A stretch of 64,000 bases of DNA, from the NCBI RefSeq assembly GCF_947493875.1, contig NZ_CANLSU010000002.1, forward strand, positions 248,001 to 312,000, written 5' to 3'. The notes beneath the pieces were generated by a model. That model had not been told where the DNA came from. It ran no database searches and saw nothing but the letters and a program-made list of their open reading frames with translations. The DNA comes from an uncultured Marinococcus sp. GTDB lineage: Bacteria > Bacillota > Bacilli > Bacillales > Marinococcaceae. A program made the translations under genes and the position numbers. Shown piece after piece: positions 26,746 to 33,968 of the stretch (positions are counted from its first letter, which is position 1; every line of letters begins with the position of its first letter).

Positions 26746-26845
26746 TTGCCGCTCGAGTCTATTTTAAATAACCCGAGGGTTCGAGCGGCAAAATTCGTGC
26801 ATCAAAAAATGCCATGCTCTATCATTCAGCACGGCATTATTTTTA
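26746..26845. other. Two consecutive stem-loops in the DegU-like/comK intergenic region
   Basis: The first is TTGCCGCTCGA / TCGAGCGGCAA (26746-26793), separated by about 25 bases. The second is AATGCCATGCT / AGCACGGCATT followed by ATTTTTA (about 26808-26845), a plausible rightward terminator. No coding frame was seen here. Confidence 0.5.
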
Positions 26846-26962
26846 GTATTATTAGCGAACATGCTGACGCAGCCTTGAAACGACTTCTTAGAATTATGGC
26901 ATCGTAGCTAGAAAGCAACGTCGCTGAACTTTTTAGGCATTATACTTTTCTAACCAAGCATA

Positions 26963-27003
26963 AACAGAGCGGGAGCCCTTGTACTCCCTGCTCTGTTTTT
27001 TTG
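26963..27003 (+). terminator. Terminator near the 3' end of comK
   Basis: ACAGAGCGGGAG / CTCCCTGCTCTGT stem followed by TTTTTTT on the plus strand. It could stop rightward transcripts and, less efficiently, leftward comK transcripts. Confidence 0.65.
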
Positions 27004-27007
27004 CTTT

Positions 27008-27475
27008 TTAGGCAGTAAACATGCTCTGACAGTGGCCGGTACGGAACAGCTGCTGCTGGATCATAAAAGTACTCGCTTTTGTCGGAAGCGAAGCGCCGTC
27101 TGTAAATCGGATCATTGTTCCATCATCGGAAGTGACAAACTGGCCGGGCTGCACATGATTATAAAAAATCCAGATGTTTTCCGGATCGCGCAGTGACGAA
27201 ATTGGAAATGCATAAATACCTTCCGACGGATTTACCGGCACCGGCAGCTTCTTGCGGATATGTAAGTAATGCTTTACCGCTTCGCTTCGTCCTTCAAAAG
27301 AAGATCCTCCCCGGAGACATCCTCTTTTAATAATAGCCGTAGGCGCACATGAAGCCGGAATACGTGCCCCGTCTTTTTCCCATATAATACTTTTCGCCTC
27401 CCCTTCAAAATTAGGTACGATAGCCATCGTGTTTTCATTTACTTCGTACTCATCTAGCACCATTGTCTTCTGCAT
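27008..27475 (-). CDS. comK: Competence transcription factor ComK, C-terminally short
   Basis: Master activator of competence genes. 155 residues from ATG 27475, chosen because ACAGAGGTGT precedes it; a 31-residue upstream extension has no ribosome site. Similarity to B. subtilis ComK is clear in YEVNENTMAIVPNFEGEAKS, GCLRGGSSFEGRSEAVKHY, VPVNPSEGIYAFPISSLRDP and IWIFYNHV. The protein stops soon after LFRTGHCQSMF. It is about 37 residues shorter than the 192-residue B. subtilis protein and lacks any match to the FMLYPK stretch recognised by the MecA adaptor. It sits head-to-head with the flagellin gene. An AAAA-N5-TTTT ComK half-box lies about 100 bases upstream. Confidence 0.82.
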   Translation of the reverse strand: MQKTMVLDEYEVNENTMAIVPNFEGEAKSIIWEKDGARIPASCAPTAIIKRGCLRGGSSFEGRSEAVKHYLHIRKKLPVPVNPSEGIYAFPISSLRDPENIWIFYNHVQPGQFVTSDDGTMIRFTDGASLPTKASTFMIQQQLFRTGHCQSMFTA

Positions 27476-27577
27476 AACCAAACACCTCTGTTCAAATATT
27501 TTCCCAACTGCTCTGACACATAAGTAAGTATACGAATGCCGTGTGAAAATAACTAGTACTTTTTGCATAATATAACT

Positions 27578-27590
27578 AAAAGAATATTTT
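27578..27590. promoter_or_regulatory. Candidate ComK AT-box
   Basis: AAAAGAATATTTT fits the AAAA-N5-TTTT half-site bound by ComK. It lies between divergent comK and hag1. A second properly spaced box was not found, and the region is AT-rich, so chance is possible. Confidence 0.35.
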
Positions 27591-27611
27591 TAAGAGAATT
27601 ACAGAAAATAC

Positions 27612-27638
27612 TAAATACATAAACCAGGCAGTCGATAT
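27612..27638 (+). promoter_or_regulatory. SigD promoter of the first flagellin gene
   Basis: TAAA, exactly 15 bases, then GTCGATAT; one mismatch from GCCGATAT. It lies about 120 bases upstream of hag1 and gives a leader containing a CsrA-type hairpin. Confidence 0.75.
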
Positions 27639-27708
27639 AAAGAGTGTAAGCAGGAAATGCCAAAACGCAGCGTACGGGCGTCAAAGCAAATTCTGTGATA
27701 TAGGCTTG

Positions 27709-27722
27709 CCACAAGGACGTGG
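27709..27722 (+). promoter_or_regulatory. CsrA-binding hairpin in the hag1 leader
   Basis: CCACAAGGACGTGG folds into a 4-bp stem (CCAC/GTGG) with AAGGAC in the loop, very close to the CsrA consensus RUACARGGAUGU. It lies about 15-20 bases before the AGGGAGGA ribosome site, the distance at which paired CsrA sites act on hag in B. subtilis. Confidence 0.7.
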
Positions 27723-27755
27723 AAAGTACTTACACATTCAGGGAGGAATTTTATA

Positions 27756-28682
27756 ATGATTATTAACCACAATCTAGGCGCAATGAATGCCCAACGTCAA
27801 ATGAGCACAAATCAGAACAATATGGGCGACTCGATGGAAAAACTGTCTTCTGGACTCCGTATCAATCGTGCTGGTGACGACGCTGCAGGTCTTGCGATCA
27901 GTGAAAAAATGCGTGGACAAATTCGTGGGCTAGAACAGGCTGACCGCAATGCTCAAGATGGTGTATCGATGATTCAAACGGCCGAAGGAGCATTAAATGA
28001 AACACACAGTATTCTCCAACGCATGCGAGAATTAGCAGTTCAATCTTCCAATGATACGAACACCACTAAAGATCGTGATGAAATTCAGAAAGAAGTCGAT
28101 CAGTTAGCTGAAGAGATTACAAGAATCTCTAATGACACTGAATTTAATAGTAAAAAATTACTTAATGGAGCTGCAGACCAAGGTAATACTGACATTGATA
28201 CTTCTGAATCAATTACCCTTCATATTGGTGCAAATGAAGGACAAAATATCTCCCTGGACATTGAAGCAATGGATGCAAAATCTCTTGGAGTGACTGGAGA
28301 TGGTGATGGAGACAACACAGATGACAGTGCAGCAGCAACTGAAACTTCAGGAACTTATACTGCTGCGACAGTAGAGGGAGGTATTAGTGTATCAACCCAA
28401 GCAGATGCAGACAAAGCTATTACTGCTATTGATTCGGCAATTGAAACTGTTTCAGGCGAACGCTCTAAGCTTGGAGCCCATCAAAATCGATTGGAACACA
28501 CCATTAACAATCTAGGCACTTCAGCGGAAAATTTACAGTCTGCAGAATCTCGAATCCGTGACGTAGATATGGCCAAAGAAATGATGAACATGACGAAAAA
28601 TAACATTCTTTCGCAAGCTTCTCAATCGATGCTTGCGCAGGCCAATCAACAGCCGCAATCTGTGCTGCAGCTTCTACAATAA
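27756..28682 (+). CDS. hag: Flagellin, first copy
   Basis: A 308-residue filament subunit. The N-terminal D0/D1 (MIINHNLGAMNAQRQMSTNQ ...) and C-terminal D1/D0 (ESRIRDVDMAKEMMNMTKNN, ending QPQSVLQLLQ) are canonical. The central variable region, roughly residues 150-215, is short, acidic and Thr/Ala/Gly-rich. The gene is AT-richer than its surroundings. AGGGAGGAAT precedes the ATG. The first ~100 residues differ from the second flagellin by a single amino acid, although many codons differ at silent positions. Expression should be under SigD with CsrA control. Confidence 0.96.
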   Translation: MIINHNLGAMNAQRQMSTNQNNMGDSMEKLSSGLRINRAGDDAAGLAISEKMRGQIRGLEQADRNAQDGVSMIQTAEGALNETHSILQRMRELAVQSSNDTNTTKDRDEIQKEVDQLAEEITRISNDTEFNSKKLLNGAADQGNTDIDTSESITLHIGANEGQNISLDIEAMDAKSLGVTGDGDGDNTDDSAAATETSGTYTAATVEGGISVSTQADADKAITAIDSAIETVSGERSKLGAHQNRLEHTINNLGTSAENLQSAESRIRDVDMAKEMMNMTKNNILSQASQSMLAQANQQPQSVLQLLQ

Positions 28683-28692
28683 AAATCAACCA

Positions 28693-28708
28693 TTCACACG
28701 GAAGTGAA
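28693..28708 (+). promoter_or_regulatory. CsrA-type hairpin in the leader of the second flagellin
   Basis: TTCACACGGAAGTGAA folds with TTCAC/GTGAA as stem and ACGGAA as loop, presenting GGA. It lies just upstream of the AAGGAGGAAC ribosome site of the second flagellin, in the 51-base spacer. Confidence 0.6.
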
Positions 28709-28733
28709 TTGAATATTTCAAGGAGGAACTTAT

Positions 28734-29858
28734 ATGATTATTAATCATAACTTAGGCGCCATGAATGCTCAGCGTCAAATGAGTACTAACCAGAACAACA
28801 TGGGCGATTCTATGGAGAAATTGTCTTCTGGTCTCCGCATCAACCGGGCAGGGGATGATGCGGCTGGGCTTGCGATTAGTGAGAAAATGCGCGGGCAGAT
28901 TCGCGGTTTAGAACAAGCAGACCGAAATGCGCAGGACGGTGTTTCTTTAATTCAAACAGCGGAGGGGGCGTTGAATGAAACCCATAGCATCCTTCAACGC
29001 ATGCGGGAATTGGCAGTTCAATCCTCCAACGATACGAATACCTCTACAGATAGAGAAGAACTTCAGAAAGAAGTAGATCAACTCTCTCAAGAACTTTCTC
29101 GTATTGGGAATAACACTGAATTTAACTCTCAAAAATTATTAAATGGAGAATTTAGTGGTACGTTCCAAATCGGTGCTAATGAAGGCCAAAATCTATCATT
29201 AGATATCAGCGATATGCGTGGAAATGAACTGAGTATGAGTGGAATCACCACGTTCACAAATAGTGATGGTGATACAACTGAACTAAATTCGAGTGGCTTG
29301 GAAGCTGGTAATTATACAGTTAGCAATGGCCAGAGTATCACTATCGATGGAGTAGATTTTACTGGAGAAGATATTATTGCAGATGAATCTGGGAAAGCCG
29401 TAGCAGTGCACATGGGCAGCGGTGAATATTATGCTGTTGAAGATTTGGAAGATAATTCTAGCACTTTAGCGGTTAAAACTGGTGCTTCAGCTGTATTAAC
29501 AGATGATGGCGGTACAGCAGGCGCATTAACTGATGGAGATGGAATTTCTGTTAAAGGGATTGACATTTCTTCCCAAACTGCTGCTGATTCTTCAATCACC
29601 ACTATTAACAATGCAATTGAAACTGTATCAGCCGAACGTTCAAAATTAGGGGCGTATCAAAATCGCTTAGAACATACTATTAACAATTTAGGTACTTCAG
29701 CGGAGAACTTACAATCCGCAGAATCACGCATTCGTGATGTAGATATGGCGAAAGAAATGATGAATATGACGAAAAATAATATTCTATCTCAAGCTTCTCA
29801 ATCGATGCTGGCACAGGCGAATCAACAGCCACAGTCTGTACTCCAACTTCTCCAATAA
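28734..29858 (+). CDS. hag2: Flagellin, second copy with longer variable region
   Basis: A 374-residue flagellin with termini nearly identical to the first copy. The central region (about residues 145-300) is larger and acidic, rich in Asp, Ser, Thr and Gly (for example SGVKGIDISS and DDGGTAGALTDGDG segments). No separate promoter was seen; the 51-base spacer contains only the GGA hairpin and the ribosome site, so it is probably read from the hag1 SigD promoter. A terminator follows. The two copies could give filaments of mixed or switchable surface. Confidence 0.95.
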   Translation: MIINHNLGAMNAQRQMSTNQNNMGDSMEKLSSGLRINRAGDDAAGLAISEKMRGQIRGLEQADRNAQDGVSLIQTAEGALNETHSILQRMRELAVQSSNDTNTSTDREELQKEVDQLSQELSRIGNNTEFNSQKLLNGEFSGTFQIGANEGQNLSLDISDMRGNELSMSGITTFTNSDGDTTELNSSGLEAGNYTVSNGQSITIDGVDFTGEDIIADESGKAVAVHMGSGEYYAVEDLEDNSSTLAVKTGASAVLTDDGGTAGALTDGDGISVKGIDISSQTAADSSITTINNAIETVSAERSKLGAYQNRLEHTINNLGTSAENLQSAESRIRDVDMAKEMMNMTKNNILSQASQSMLAQANQQPQSVLQLLQ

Positions 29859-29872
29859 CAAATGCAGCAGGA

Positions 29873-29899
29873 GGCTCTGGCTTTGCCAGGGCCTTTTTT
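29873..29899 (+). terminator. Terminator of the flagellin pair
   Basis: GGCTCTGGC / GCCAGGGCC stem with a 3-base loop and TTTTTT. Confidence 0.75.
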
Positions 29900-29928
29900 A
29901 TACTTTTTCTTAGAAAGGAGGTGATGGT

Positions 29929-30129
29929 ATCGATGTCGGCAGTGTTTCAATCATAAGCAGTCAATTGCAGGCGCAGCAGCAGGCGAACATATCGCTCATG
30001 CGCCAGTCGATGGATACGGTGTCGAAGCAGAGCGCCGAGCTGCTCGATGACATGGCTGGCGGTAACCAGGCTGGAACGATGCAGAGCGTGGTTTCCGGCA
30101 AAGGCCAGTCGATCGGCGTAAAGGGATAG
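29929..30129 (+). CDS. YjfB-like small putative motility protein, apparent ATC start
   Basis: A 66-codon frame reading (I/M)DVGSVSIISSQLQAQQQ, NISLMRQSMDTVSKQSAELL, ending KGQSIGVKG. This is the pattern of the YjfB family (DV..ls....q...q..iS....M.. ), small SigD-regulon proteins of unknown function. The ribosome site AAAGGAGGTG ends about seven bases before an ATC codon at exactly the family's first residue; no ATG, GTG or TTG exists in frame until a TTG at codon 13. Two ATG codons in another frame (29924, 29933) lead only to a 10-residue frame. So the gene either uses ATC or suffered a start mutation. It precedes flaG by 29 bases. Confidence 0.62.
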   Translation: MDVGSVSIISSQLQAQQQANISLMRQSMDTVSKQSAELLDDMAGGNQAGTMQSVVSGKGQSIGVKG

Positions 30130-30158
30130 GGATCATCCCAGGAGGAGGTAGGCGGGAG

Positions 30159-30512
30159 ATGGATGTTTCTATTCGATCAGCCGGAGGCGAGGTAGCTTCG
30201 CCCAAACGGGGAGCGGGCGTTATAGACGCATCGAAAGTAACGCCGAACGAATTGGTGGCAGCAGAAACTAATTCCGCGCTTCACGTAACAAAGAAGGAAG
30301 TAGAAAAATCAGTGGAAACGCTAAGTGCGATGCTTGATCCGCATTTAACACGGTTGAAGTTCAACGTGCACGAAGAGACCGACCGGGTGTACGTGCAGGT
30401 GATCGACCTCGAAACGGAAGAGGTCGTGCGGGAAATTCCGCCCGAGTCGCTTCTTGATTTTAACGCTTCGATCCTTCGTCAGGCCGGGCTGTTGGTAAAC
30501 GAGAAAGGGTAA
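30159..30512 (+). CDS. flaG: Flagellar protein FlaG
   Basis: A 117-residue FlaG-family protein. The conserved C-terminal half LDPHLTRLKFNVHEETDRVY, then VQVIDLETEEVVREIPPESLLDF, is clear; the N-terminal ~45 residues are variable. FlaG proteins affect filament length in other bacteria. In B. subtilis the gene (yvyC) is followed directly by fliD; here about 21 kb of other genes separate them. GGAGGAGG precedes the ATG. Confidence 0.9.
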   Translation: MDVSIRSAGGEVASPKRGAGVIDASKVTPNELVAAETNSALHVTKKEVEKSVETLSAMLDPHLTRLKFNVHEETDRVYVQVIDLETEEVVREIPPESLLDFNASILRQAGLLVNEKG

Positions 30513-30516
30513 GTGG

Positions 30517-30545
30517 AACGCGTCTTCCTTCGGGGAGGCGTTTTA
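30517..30545 (+). terminator. Terminator after flaG
   Basis: AACGCGTCTTCC / GGGGAGGCGTT imperfect stem with TTTTATTA, directly after the flaG stop. Confidence 0.6.
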
Positions 30546-30585
30546 TTATAAGTAAAATAATTACATAAATTAAAGAAATATGGTT

Positions 30586-30610
30586 TAAAAATTGAATCAC
30601 TTTCCGATAA
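30586..30610 (+). promoter_or_regulatory. SigD-like promoter of the vWA flagellin gene
   Basis: TAAA, 13 bases, then TCCGATAA. The spacing is one to two bases shorter than usual, but the -10 is a seven-of-eight match. It lies 36 bases before the start codon and would place this gene in the late flagellar class. Confidence 0.5.
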
Positions 30611-30645
30611 AAATAATGAATAATTAATAATCGGGGGCCAAGACA

Positions 30646-32078
30646 ATGATTGCATCTAATTTAGCAGCTTTGAATACTCATAACCAATTGAAAAAAAATC
30701 AAACTAATCAATCAAACTCTTTAAATAAATTGGCTTCTGGATTACGTATAAATAAAGCAGGCGATGACTCAGCAGGATTAGCCATTTCAGAAAAAATGAG
30801 AGGTCAGATAAGAGGACTGGGGCAGGCCTCGAGAAATTCCCAGGACGGCATATCGTTAATTCAAACAGTAGAAAGCGGGCTTACTGGAGTGCACACTCAT
30901 CTTCAAAGAATGCGGGAATTAACCATTCAGGCTAAAAATGATACAAACGAAAAAAGCGACCGAAAAGAAATACAAAAAGAGATTGATCAGCTGAATGAAG
31001 GAATCAATAGCCTGGCAATGAATACAGAGTTTAATGAAATCTCTTTAATGGGAGATGAGCCGAAGCCATTGGAAGTCGTGTTTTTGATTGATGATTCAGG
31101 CACTATGGCAGGACCAATTGATGCTGTTCAGGACGGTATAGCAGAATTTGCCGGGACCTTAAATAATGGTGGTAATTTCCGCATGGCTACTATCAGTGTC
31201 GTGGACGAACGAGGCATGACTATTGCTGATCGAAAGATGAATTTTACGGAAGATCCTCAAAAGATTGAAAATCAATTAACCAATCACAGTGCCCTCGGTG
31301 GTAATACTGCACCGTATTATTACATGAAAGAAAGTATGCCGGATGCAGGAGCTGGTTTTACATATACGGAAGAAGCAAATAAAGTATTTGTATTGCTTAC
31401 GGACACCGGAAATGAGCATGGCACTTCGATTCCAGGAGGAGGAAGTGACCCGGATCTCACTTCTGCAAAAATCGCAGAACTGTTAGCAGGCGATCCTTCT
31501 ACAGAAGAGGATGACATTCCGTTATACGTTTTTGGAGTGGGAAGTTTTACTCAAGGTAGCGAGGGAGCATACCAGCCGATTATAGATGAAGCTGGGGGAG
31601 AAATATATCGAGCCACGACTGCTGAAGAAATTGCTTTAACATTAAACGATGATTTACTTGAAGATTTAAGCGATAAAAAACGAGTGAAGGATTTTACTTT
31701 GCAGATAGGTGCTAATCAAGGGCAGACGTTAGAGTTTCAATCCAGTGACGTAAGACCTCCTATCTTAGGCACCTCGAAGGTCGACGTAGTTGATAACGAT
31801 GAAAGGGATAATGCCCTTAGTATAATTGATAATGCTATAGCAGAAGTTTCAAGTGAGCGTGGACGCTACGGTGCTTTACAAATCGATTAGAGCATACAAT
31901 AAATAACTTAGAGAATTCGGCAGAGAATTTAACATCGGCTGAATCCCGTATTCGTGATGTAGATATGGCTTCCGAGATGATGGAAATGACACGAGCTAAT
32001 ATCCTCTCCCAAAGTTCACAGTCCATACTAGTGCAAGCAAATCAACAACCCCAGCAAATTCTGCAGTTGCTGCAATAG
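30646..32078 (+). pseudogene. Flagellin with inserted von Willebrand A domain, disrupted by a one-base frameshift near the 3' end
   Basis: The N-terminal ~138 residues are an authentic flagellin D0/D1 (MIASNLAALNTHNQLKKNQT ... GLRINKAGDDSAGLAISEKM). Residues ~140-345 form a vWA domain: hydrophobic strand then D149-x-S151-x-T153, a Thr near 221, and LLTD253 in VFVLLTDTGNEHG, together a near-canonical metal-ion-dependent adhesion site. Flagellin sequence then resumes (DFTLQIGANQGQTLEF) and continues to GRYGALQ. There the frame breaks: CAAATCGA has one A fewer than needed for CAA-AAT-CGA, and translation stops at 31890 as GALQID. The missing D0/D1 end, RLEHTINNLENSAENLTSAE ... QQPQQILQLLQ, is intact in the next frame to 32078. 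It could be a recent mutation, phase variation at an A-run, or a sequence error. With the base restored the protein would be about 477 residues. Confidence 0.85.
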
Positions 32079-32097
32079 TACATAAATATAAATAGCG

Positions 32098-32128
32098 AAA
32101 AGCGTCTTCCTTTGGAATAGGCGTTTTT
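32098..32128 (+). terminator. Terminator after the vWA flagellin gene
   Basis: AAAAGCGTCTTCC / GGAATAGGCGTTTTT imperfect stem with a T-run, directly before the convergent small membrane protein gene. Confidence 0.55.
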
Positions 32129-32343
32129 CATTCCTCCTCCTGATACTTTCGGAACTTCCGCACGGAACCAACACAGAGAAGCAGGGCAATAGCCGCCGCT
32201 ACGCTTGCCTTACTGATCATACTTGGAGGTTCGCCGGCAGAAAGACCGTCGATACCAACCAGCATCGCAAACATCACGGCAAAATTGCCGAAAATGCTTG
32301 CAACCAGATTCCAATGCTCATCCACGAACACGCGGGAATACAT
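32128..32343 (-). CDS. Small membrane protein of unknown function
   Basis: 71 residues from ATG 32343, chosen for the GGAAGGGAG site upstream; nine more residues are possible from 32370. There are two hydrophobic segments (WNLVASIFGNFAVMFAMLVG and ASVAAAIALLLCVGSV), then a basic-acidic tail RKFRKYQEEE. I do not recognise a family. It is convergent with the vWA flagellin and divergent from the IclR gene. Confidence 0.5.
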   Translation of the reverse strand: MYSRVFVDEHWNLVASIFGNFAVMFAMLVGIDGLSAGEPPSMISKASVAAAIALLLCVGSVRKFRKYQEEE

Positions 32344-32445
32344 ACAAATCTCCCTTCCGTACTTTTCCATTTGTCGTGTAGTTTTATACTAACATACAAG
32401 GAAAATATGCTACGATGACAGCAGTACCGAAAGGAGGAAGGCTGC

Positions 32446-33204
32446 ATGAATACTAACGGAGTTCAGTCCGTCGACCGCGCTCTCCGGATTATTGACCTGC
32501 TCGCCGAAGCGCCGGAAGGGCTTGGCGTCACAGAGCTTGCGAACCGCCTGGACGTTGCCAAAAGCACGGTACACCGGCTGCTGGCGTCACTTCTGCAGAA
32601 GGGCTACGTGAAGCAGGGAAGCGGGCGCGATGTGTATACGCTCGGGTTCACATTCATGGAAATGGGCGAGCGGGTGGCGGAATCCATTGACGTGCGAAAG
32701 GCGGCGGGAGAAATCATTCATGACCTCGCGAAAGCCACAGCAAGCACCGCGCACCTCGTGCAGCTTGAAGGCGCCCAGGTCGTCTACATCGATAAAGTGG
32801 AAACGTACGCGCGGCTGCGGCTGTTTTCCCGGGTCGGGCGTAAAGCGCCGCTCTACTGCACCGGCGTCGGAAAAGCACTGCTGGCGTTTCAGTCACCGCA
32901 CGTGCAGGACAAGCTTCTCGACGAGCAGGAAATGGTCCGCCATACGCCGCATACGATCACATCCAAAGAAGCAATGATGCCGGAGCTGGATAAAATAGCA
33001 CAGGAAGGCGTGGCCTATGACCGGGAGGAGCATGAGCTAGGAGTTACCTGCGTGGCAGCACCGATTTTCGATTTCCACCGGCGGGCGGTCGCGGCAATCA
33101 GTGTCACCATGCCGCACATGAACGCGGAAACGATCGACTGGGAAAAAACCGTGCAGCAGGTGCAGCGGGCGGCGGCAGCTATATCACGGGAGCTTGGCCA
33201 TTAA
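32446..33204 (+). CDS. IclR-family transcriptional regulator of the galactonate genes
   Basis: 252 residues. The N-terminal winged helix-turn-helix (VQSVDRALRIIDLLAEAPEG, VTELANRLDVAKSTVHRLL) is followed by the IclR effector domain (RVGRKAPLYCTGVGKALLAF, EHELGVTCVAAPIFDF). It lies upstream of, and codirectional with, the KDPGal aldolase, DgoK and DgoD genes, so it probably senses galactonate or 2-keto-3-deoxygalactonate and controls them. A palindrome suited to such a regulator lies in the 125-base gap to the aldolase. GAAAGGAGGAAGG precedes the ATG. Confidence 0.88.
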   Translation: MNTNGVQSVDRALRIIDLLAEAPEGLGVTELANRLDVAKSTVHRLLASLLQKGYVKQGSGRDVYTLGFTFMEMGERVAESIDVRKAAGEIIHDLAKATASTAHLVQLEGAQVVYIDKVETYARLRLFSRVGRKAPLYCTGVGKALLAFQSPHVQDKLLDEQEMVRHTPHTITSKEAMMPELDKIAQEGVAYDREEHELGVTCVAAPIFDFHRRAVAAISVTMPHMNAETIDWEKTVQQVQRAAAAISRELGH

Positions 33205-33285
33205 AAGAACGCTTTCAATCTGCCGCTTGGTCTGCTACACTATAAGCGACATTTCCCGCAGAGGGATTTCTTTTATTCATAATAC

Positions 33286-33309
33286 GGAACATTGTTCCTT
33301 AATAAGGAA
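33286..33309. promoter_or_regulatory. Overlapping palindromes, candidate IclR operator
   Basis: GGAACATTGTTCC (perfect, 33286-33298) overlaps TTCCTTAATAAGGAA (33295-33309), about 20 bases before the aldolase start. The repeated GGAAC half-sites suggest a dimer or tetramer binding site for the adjacent IclR protein. Confidence 0.6.
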
Positions 33310-33329
33310 CAAAAGGAGGCCGCAGGCTG

Positions 33330-33968
33330 ATGAGTATTATTCAGACGATTGAACAGGAGAAAATAGTGCCGATCATCCGCAGCAGCGACAAAACGCAGCT
33401 GCAGCAGGTGATTGAATCCTTATACGCAGGCGGAGCCCGGGTGCTTGAAGTAACGATGAACACGCCGGGGGCGCTGGCGGCGATTGAATGGGCGAAGGCA
33501 ACGCACAGCGATCTGCACATCGGCGCCGGCACGGTGTTGGACGCCGAATCTGCACGAACCGCGATTTTGTCCGGGGCGGAGTTTCTGCTAGCCCCGACGC
33601 TTGACGCGAAAACCATCGAAACGGGCAGCCGCTACGGAGTTCCGGTCATTCCGGGGGTGCTCACCCCGACCGAAATTCTGCAGGCGACCGAGGCCGGAGC
33701 GGAGATGGTGAAAATTTTCCCTGTCCGCGCACTCGGAGCTTCGTATTTGAAAGACGTTCAAGGTCCGCTTCCGCACATACGCGCGATGGCTGTAGGCGGT
33801 GTGTCGCTCGACAATATGCAGCAGTATCTGCAGAGCGGATGGCACGCGGTCGGCGTCGGCAGTCAGGTGGTGGATCCGAAGGCAATGGAGCGCGGAGACA
33901 TGAAGCAGCTGACCCGCAACATGGAAAAGGCCCGTGCTATCCTCCGTGAAGGCGGTGGGGATCAATGA
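33330..33968 (+). CDS. dgoA: 2-dehydro-3-deoxy-6-phosphogalactonate/gluconate aldolase
   Basis: A 212-residue class I aldolase that splits KDPGal (or KDPG) into pyruvate and glyceraldehyde-3-phosphate. The family motifs are IVPIIRSSDKTQ, GGARVLEVTMNTPGAL, GAGTVLDAESA, the PVIPGVLTPTEI turn and the Schiff-base lysine in AEMVKIFPVRALG. Because dgoK and dgoD follow with overlapping stop/start codons, galactonate breakdown is the likely pathway rather than the Entner-Doudoroff route. AAGGAGGCC precedes the ATG. Confidence 0.88.
   Translation: MSIIQTIEQEKIVPIIRSSDKTQLQQVIESLYAGGARVLEVTMNTPGALAAIEWAKATHSDLHIGAGTVLDAESARTAILSGAEFLLAPTLDAKTIETGSRYGVPVIPGVLTPTEILQATEAGAEMVKIFPVRALGASYLKDVQGPLPHIRAMAVGGVSLDNMQQYLQSGWHAVGVGSQVVDPKAMERGDMKQLTRNMEKARAILREGGGDQ

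Noticed and set aside
27756-29858. Tandem flagellins as an assembly duplication
   Set aside because: Many silent differences along the conserved ends and different middle regions show two real genes.
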